From positions 248,001 to 312,000 of the forward strand of contig JAOTOM010004791.1 in assembly GCA_034440615.1 (NCBI GenBank): a stretch of DNA of 64,000 nt, given 5' to 3'. How positions within the stretch are numbered: position 1 is the first letter of the stretch; each line of letters starts with the position of its first letter. The stretch is from Ashinkailepas kermadecensis (taxonomy: Eukaryota > Arthropoda > Thecostraca > Neolepadidae). The notes beneath the pieces were generated by a model. It saw only the letters and a list, made by a program, of their open reading frames with translations. It was not told the origin of the DNA and searched no databases. Positions 61,534 to 64,000 of this stretch are shown one piece after another. The position numbers and the translations under genes are program-made.

Positions 61534-64000
61534 CCCCATTACATATTTGTACCTTGTTACATATGTGTATAATGTGACAAAGAAAAGGATTATCAAGGTT
61601 CGGTCAGGCCATGCTGCAATGACAAAATTAGTTGCGCGTGCGTTCCAGTTTATGCCGTTCTATCCGTCCATTTTGTTGGTGTGCAGCATATAAACAAGCC
61701 AAGTGTACCGAGAAGTAAATATCCTGCACTTTGGTACTCGAAGCCAACGTTTGACCCTTGCAACACATCTTCTTCACTTATTTCCTCACCATATTAACCC
61801 TCGCAGTGCAAGATAACTCGCTACTCCATCAATTCTAGGCCAATGTGTACTTCCACAGTAATTTGTATTCCAAGCAGTAAAAAGCGAGTGGGTGACAAGC
61901 ATGGCGTAACTACATCCGCGCAGTTGTATAGTAACTATATATATGTTTCTCTATCTCATTTGATTAACCTTTGAAGTCAGATCAAACAGGTCAATGTCGG
62001 GGTACAATGAGTGACCCGTCTTCACTGTAGTTTCGTGACCTTGGTCGCAAAGCAAGTGCAAATTCGTGCTCAAATACTGATGATGTGCAAACTAAAGACT
62101 TAAATGCATGTGGCACGTGCAAAGAACAAGGTCATCGATCCCGTCAATGTCGAACGCCAGCAATTATGTGATGAACTGTTGAAGATCTCAAGTTCCTAGA
62201 CGAGGGCATTCAGGGATAGGTAATGAGTGGCACCAAAGCAAAACCACGGTTTCGATTGTAAGTGTTCTAGTTTTATAAAAAGTTCAATGCTTTTAAAAAT
62301 TTGGAACAAACATATAAACTTTTCAAATCCATTTAGTGGTTCCCAGACAGAAGCAATGAATGAACTCGGCGTGCACAATTACTCTGGTTTAGTCATTTCC
62401 CCTCGTAATAATTCGTATTTTAGCCTCTAGAAAACCTGGAAGATACATACCTTCCGGACGTTTCCCGGTCATATCTCAGTAACCTGACCTGATATTGACT
62501 TGGAACCTGGTACGCTTTTAGATGCCATATTTTGCCACTACATGTATTCCCGGTTTACAAAATATTGATCAGTTGCAAAGTTATGGGCAGAATAAATATT
62601 CCTAGATTTAACCTAAATTTGACCTAGGAACCTCACCTGGGGTTACATATCTGTTTTTGTGTTCTTTTTTCATCCTTTGTCTATGCACCCATGGTTTACT
62701 GTTTATTGCATCCAGAATGGTTTGCTCACGACAAACGTGTTACTACACATCTAAATAGTATTGAGACGAGGCTGTGCACTGACTTTGACCTATCATAACT
62801 TAGCTATCGTAAGTGCGGCTGTGCACACTTTTCTGGAATAATATGCGCAAATGGCGTAACGGAAAGCATGTCAAAGCATCAAGCAAAATGTTGCGCTCAG
62901 GAGTTACCTCCGCAAAAAAAAACATCAGATGAGGGAGGAGTTTGGTCAAGTTGCCCTCTCCGCCGCACTGCGAGGGTTAATATTGCTTTTACATGCATTT
63001 ATGTGTTGCATGTCGTGGTATCGTTGACAAATGATGATACGGTACGATAATGGAACCAACTATTTCGGATTTTTTTTAATTGATCCGCCTTCCTAATGCG
63101 TAATAATCTACGAAAATAAAAGTATTTGCATCATGAACGTGGCATTGATATATAGTTTAGCATTTCAGCACTCCGAAAAAAACAGAATAGCTCACCGAGA
63201 TGAATCACACTCTATGCATACATCTCAGCTGAACAACAGCAAAAACCAACATCTATCCTAACAAGTGTATGACCCTTCTTAGTAGGATAATACACCATGT
63301 TCATCCTCTGAACTTTCTTGACCTGTGCTTGACTGAAGGGAGGAGATTGCTGCAAAAACGAAGAAAATTGCTGATGCACAGCTCCTGCACGCAGCCACGC
63401 TTCACGTCCTATATTTCAATAAAATTACCATTAACTTAGGGTATTGATATTTTTTATTTTCATAAGCAGCTTCCTTTTGCTTGTGATACGTTATGACGTT
63501 TTCAGTTACCGGCAGGCCATTTTTTTCGCTTAATCACTGGTCTATGTATTGTCCTTTTGAATCAGCGGAATACCCTGATCAGCTTCGAAGATACAGGGGT
63601 GCAACTCTCCCATGAACCGTCTTACTTAAAATTTCCCAAGCGATCATCGGATTAATAAACAAATATGTAGCGCCTGACATTATTATGCAGAACCATAAGT
63701 TTGCAAAACAGTATCCTCATTTGCAGCAAACAATATTTAAGGTCATTTGTTTAAATACCACCAATGGTACATTTAATGAAGTCGCATCCAGCTCGAATTT
63801 GTATAGTTAAATTACCTCCATGGGAATGCCGGAACACAATCGAATAAAAATCTTGTTTCCTCACAAAGTACTTTCCGTAGCACTGAGCCTAAGATCTCGC
63901 TGAATAATTTCGGTTTATTTTGTCTTGCCATGCCAATCAAATTATAGGCATCTTAGGTATAGCTATTGTTAAAGAGAACAAGTCGTGCACCCACGACAAT
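61534..64000. other. Unique AT-rich sequence to window end
   Basis: No repeat array, RNA gene or protein domain recognised on either strand. Frames are 60-67 codons at most. Confidence 0.6.

Overview
This is eukaryotic, almost certainly invertebrate, nuclear DNA. There are no compact bacterial-style genes or operons. The only recognisable proteins are decayed animal retroelements: an I/Jockey-like LINE with RNase H, a CR1/L2-like LINE tail and a Penelope-like element (PLE). A tRNA-derived SINE has a clean target-site duplication, and the few plausible coding pieces are short exon-like segments. The species cannot be fixed from sequence; an arthropod or another marine invertebrate would fit. 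No viral gene, rRNA, stand-alone tRNA or CRISPR locus was seen.

The window is dominated by tandem repeats. About two dozen minisatellite arrays with different units (16 to 76 bp) and several long microsatellites are separated by unique, moderately AT-rich DNA and by short CpG-dense segments. The largest arrays are a 17-bp repeat at 90-6457 (carrying a 2,491-bp internal duplication), a GA/GATA tract at 15581-17126, a 28/30-bp repeat at 20527-25751 (with about 0.93-1.05-kb higher-order units and 109-bp long units at its edges) and a 24-bp repeat at 55133-57737. Very long reading frames across these arrays (up to 2,030 codons) are by-products of stop-free units and are not annotated as genes.

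Mobile DNA: 27959-30744 is a 5'-truncated LINE (linker, reverse transcriptase, RNase H, C-terminal region) broken by three frameshifts and one stop. 33240-33990 is a PLE remnant whose GIY-YIG region is split by a 76-bp minisatellite. It is followed at 34204-34618 by a ~200-bp-arm inverted repeat with hammerhead-ribozyme-like cores in both arms and a third degenerate core at 34822. 35274-35637 is a SINE with 11-bp duplications, 45596-45860 is a probable second SINE, and 50300-50885 (minus) is a CR1/L2-like LINE tail. Two copies of a dispersed element ending in a GGCGGATCC-type terminus lie at 10240-10612 and 54770-55109; the second abuts the 24-bp array.

Host coding content is very low. The best candidates are a 204-bp minus-strand segment at 26596-26799 (68 open codons, phase-0 splice signals at both ends) and a two-exon reading at 17401-17680 around an 85-bp GT-AG intron. 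Neither is assigned to a family. The most interesting region is 33.2-34.9 kb, where the PLE remnant, the minisatellite and the hammerhead-like foldback lie together.
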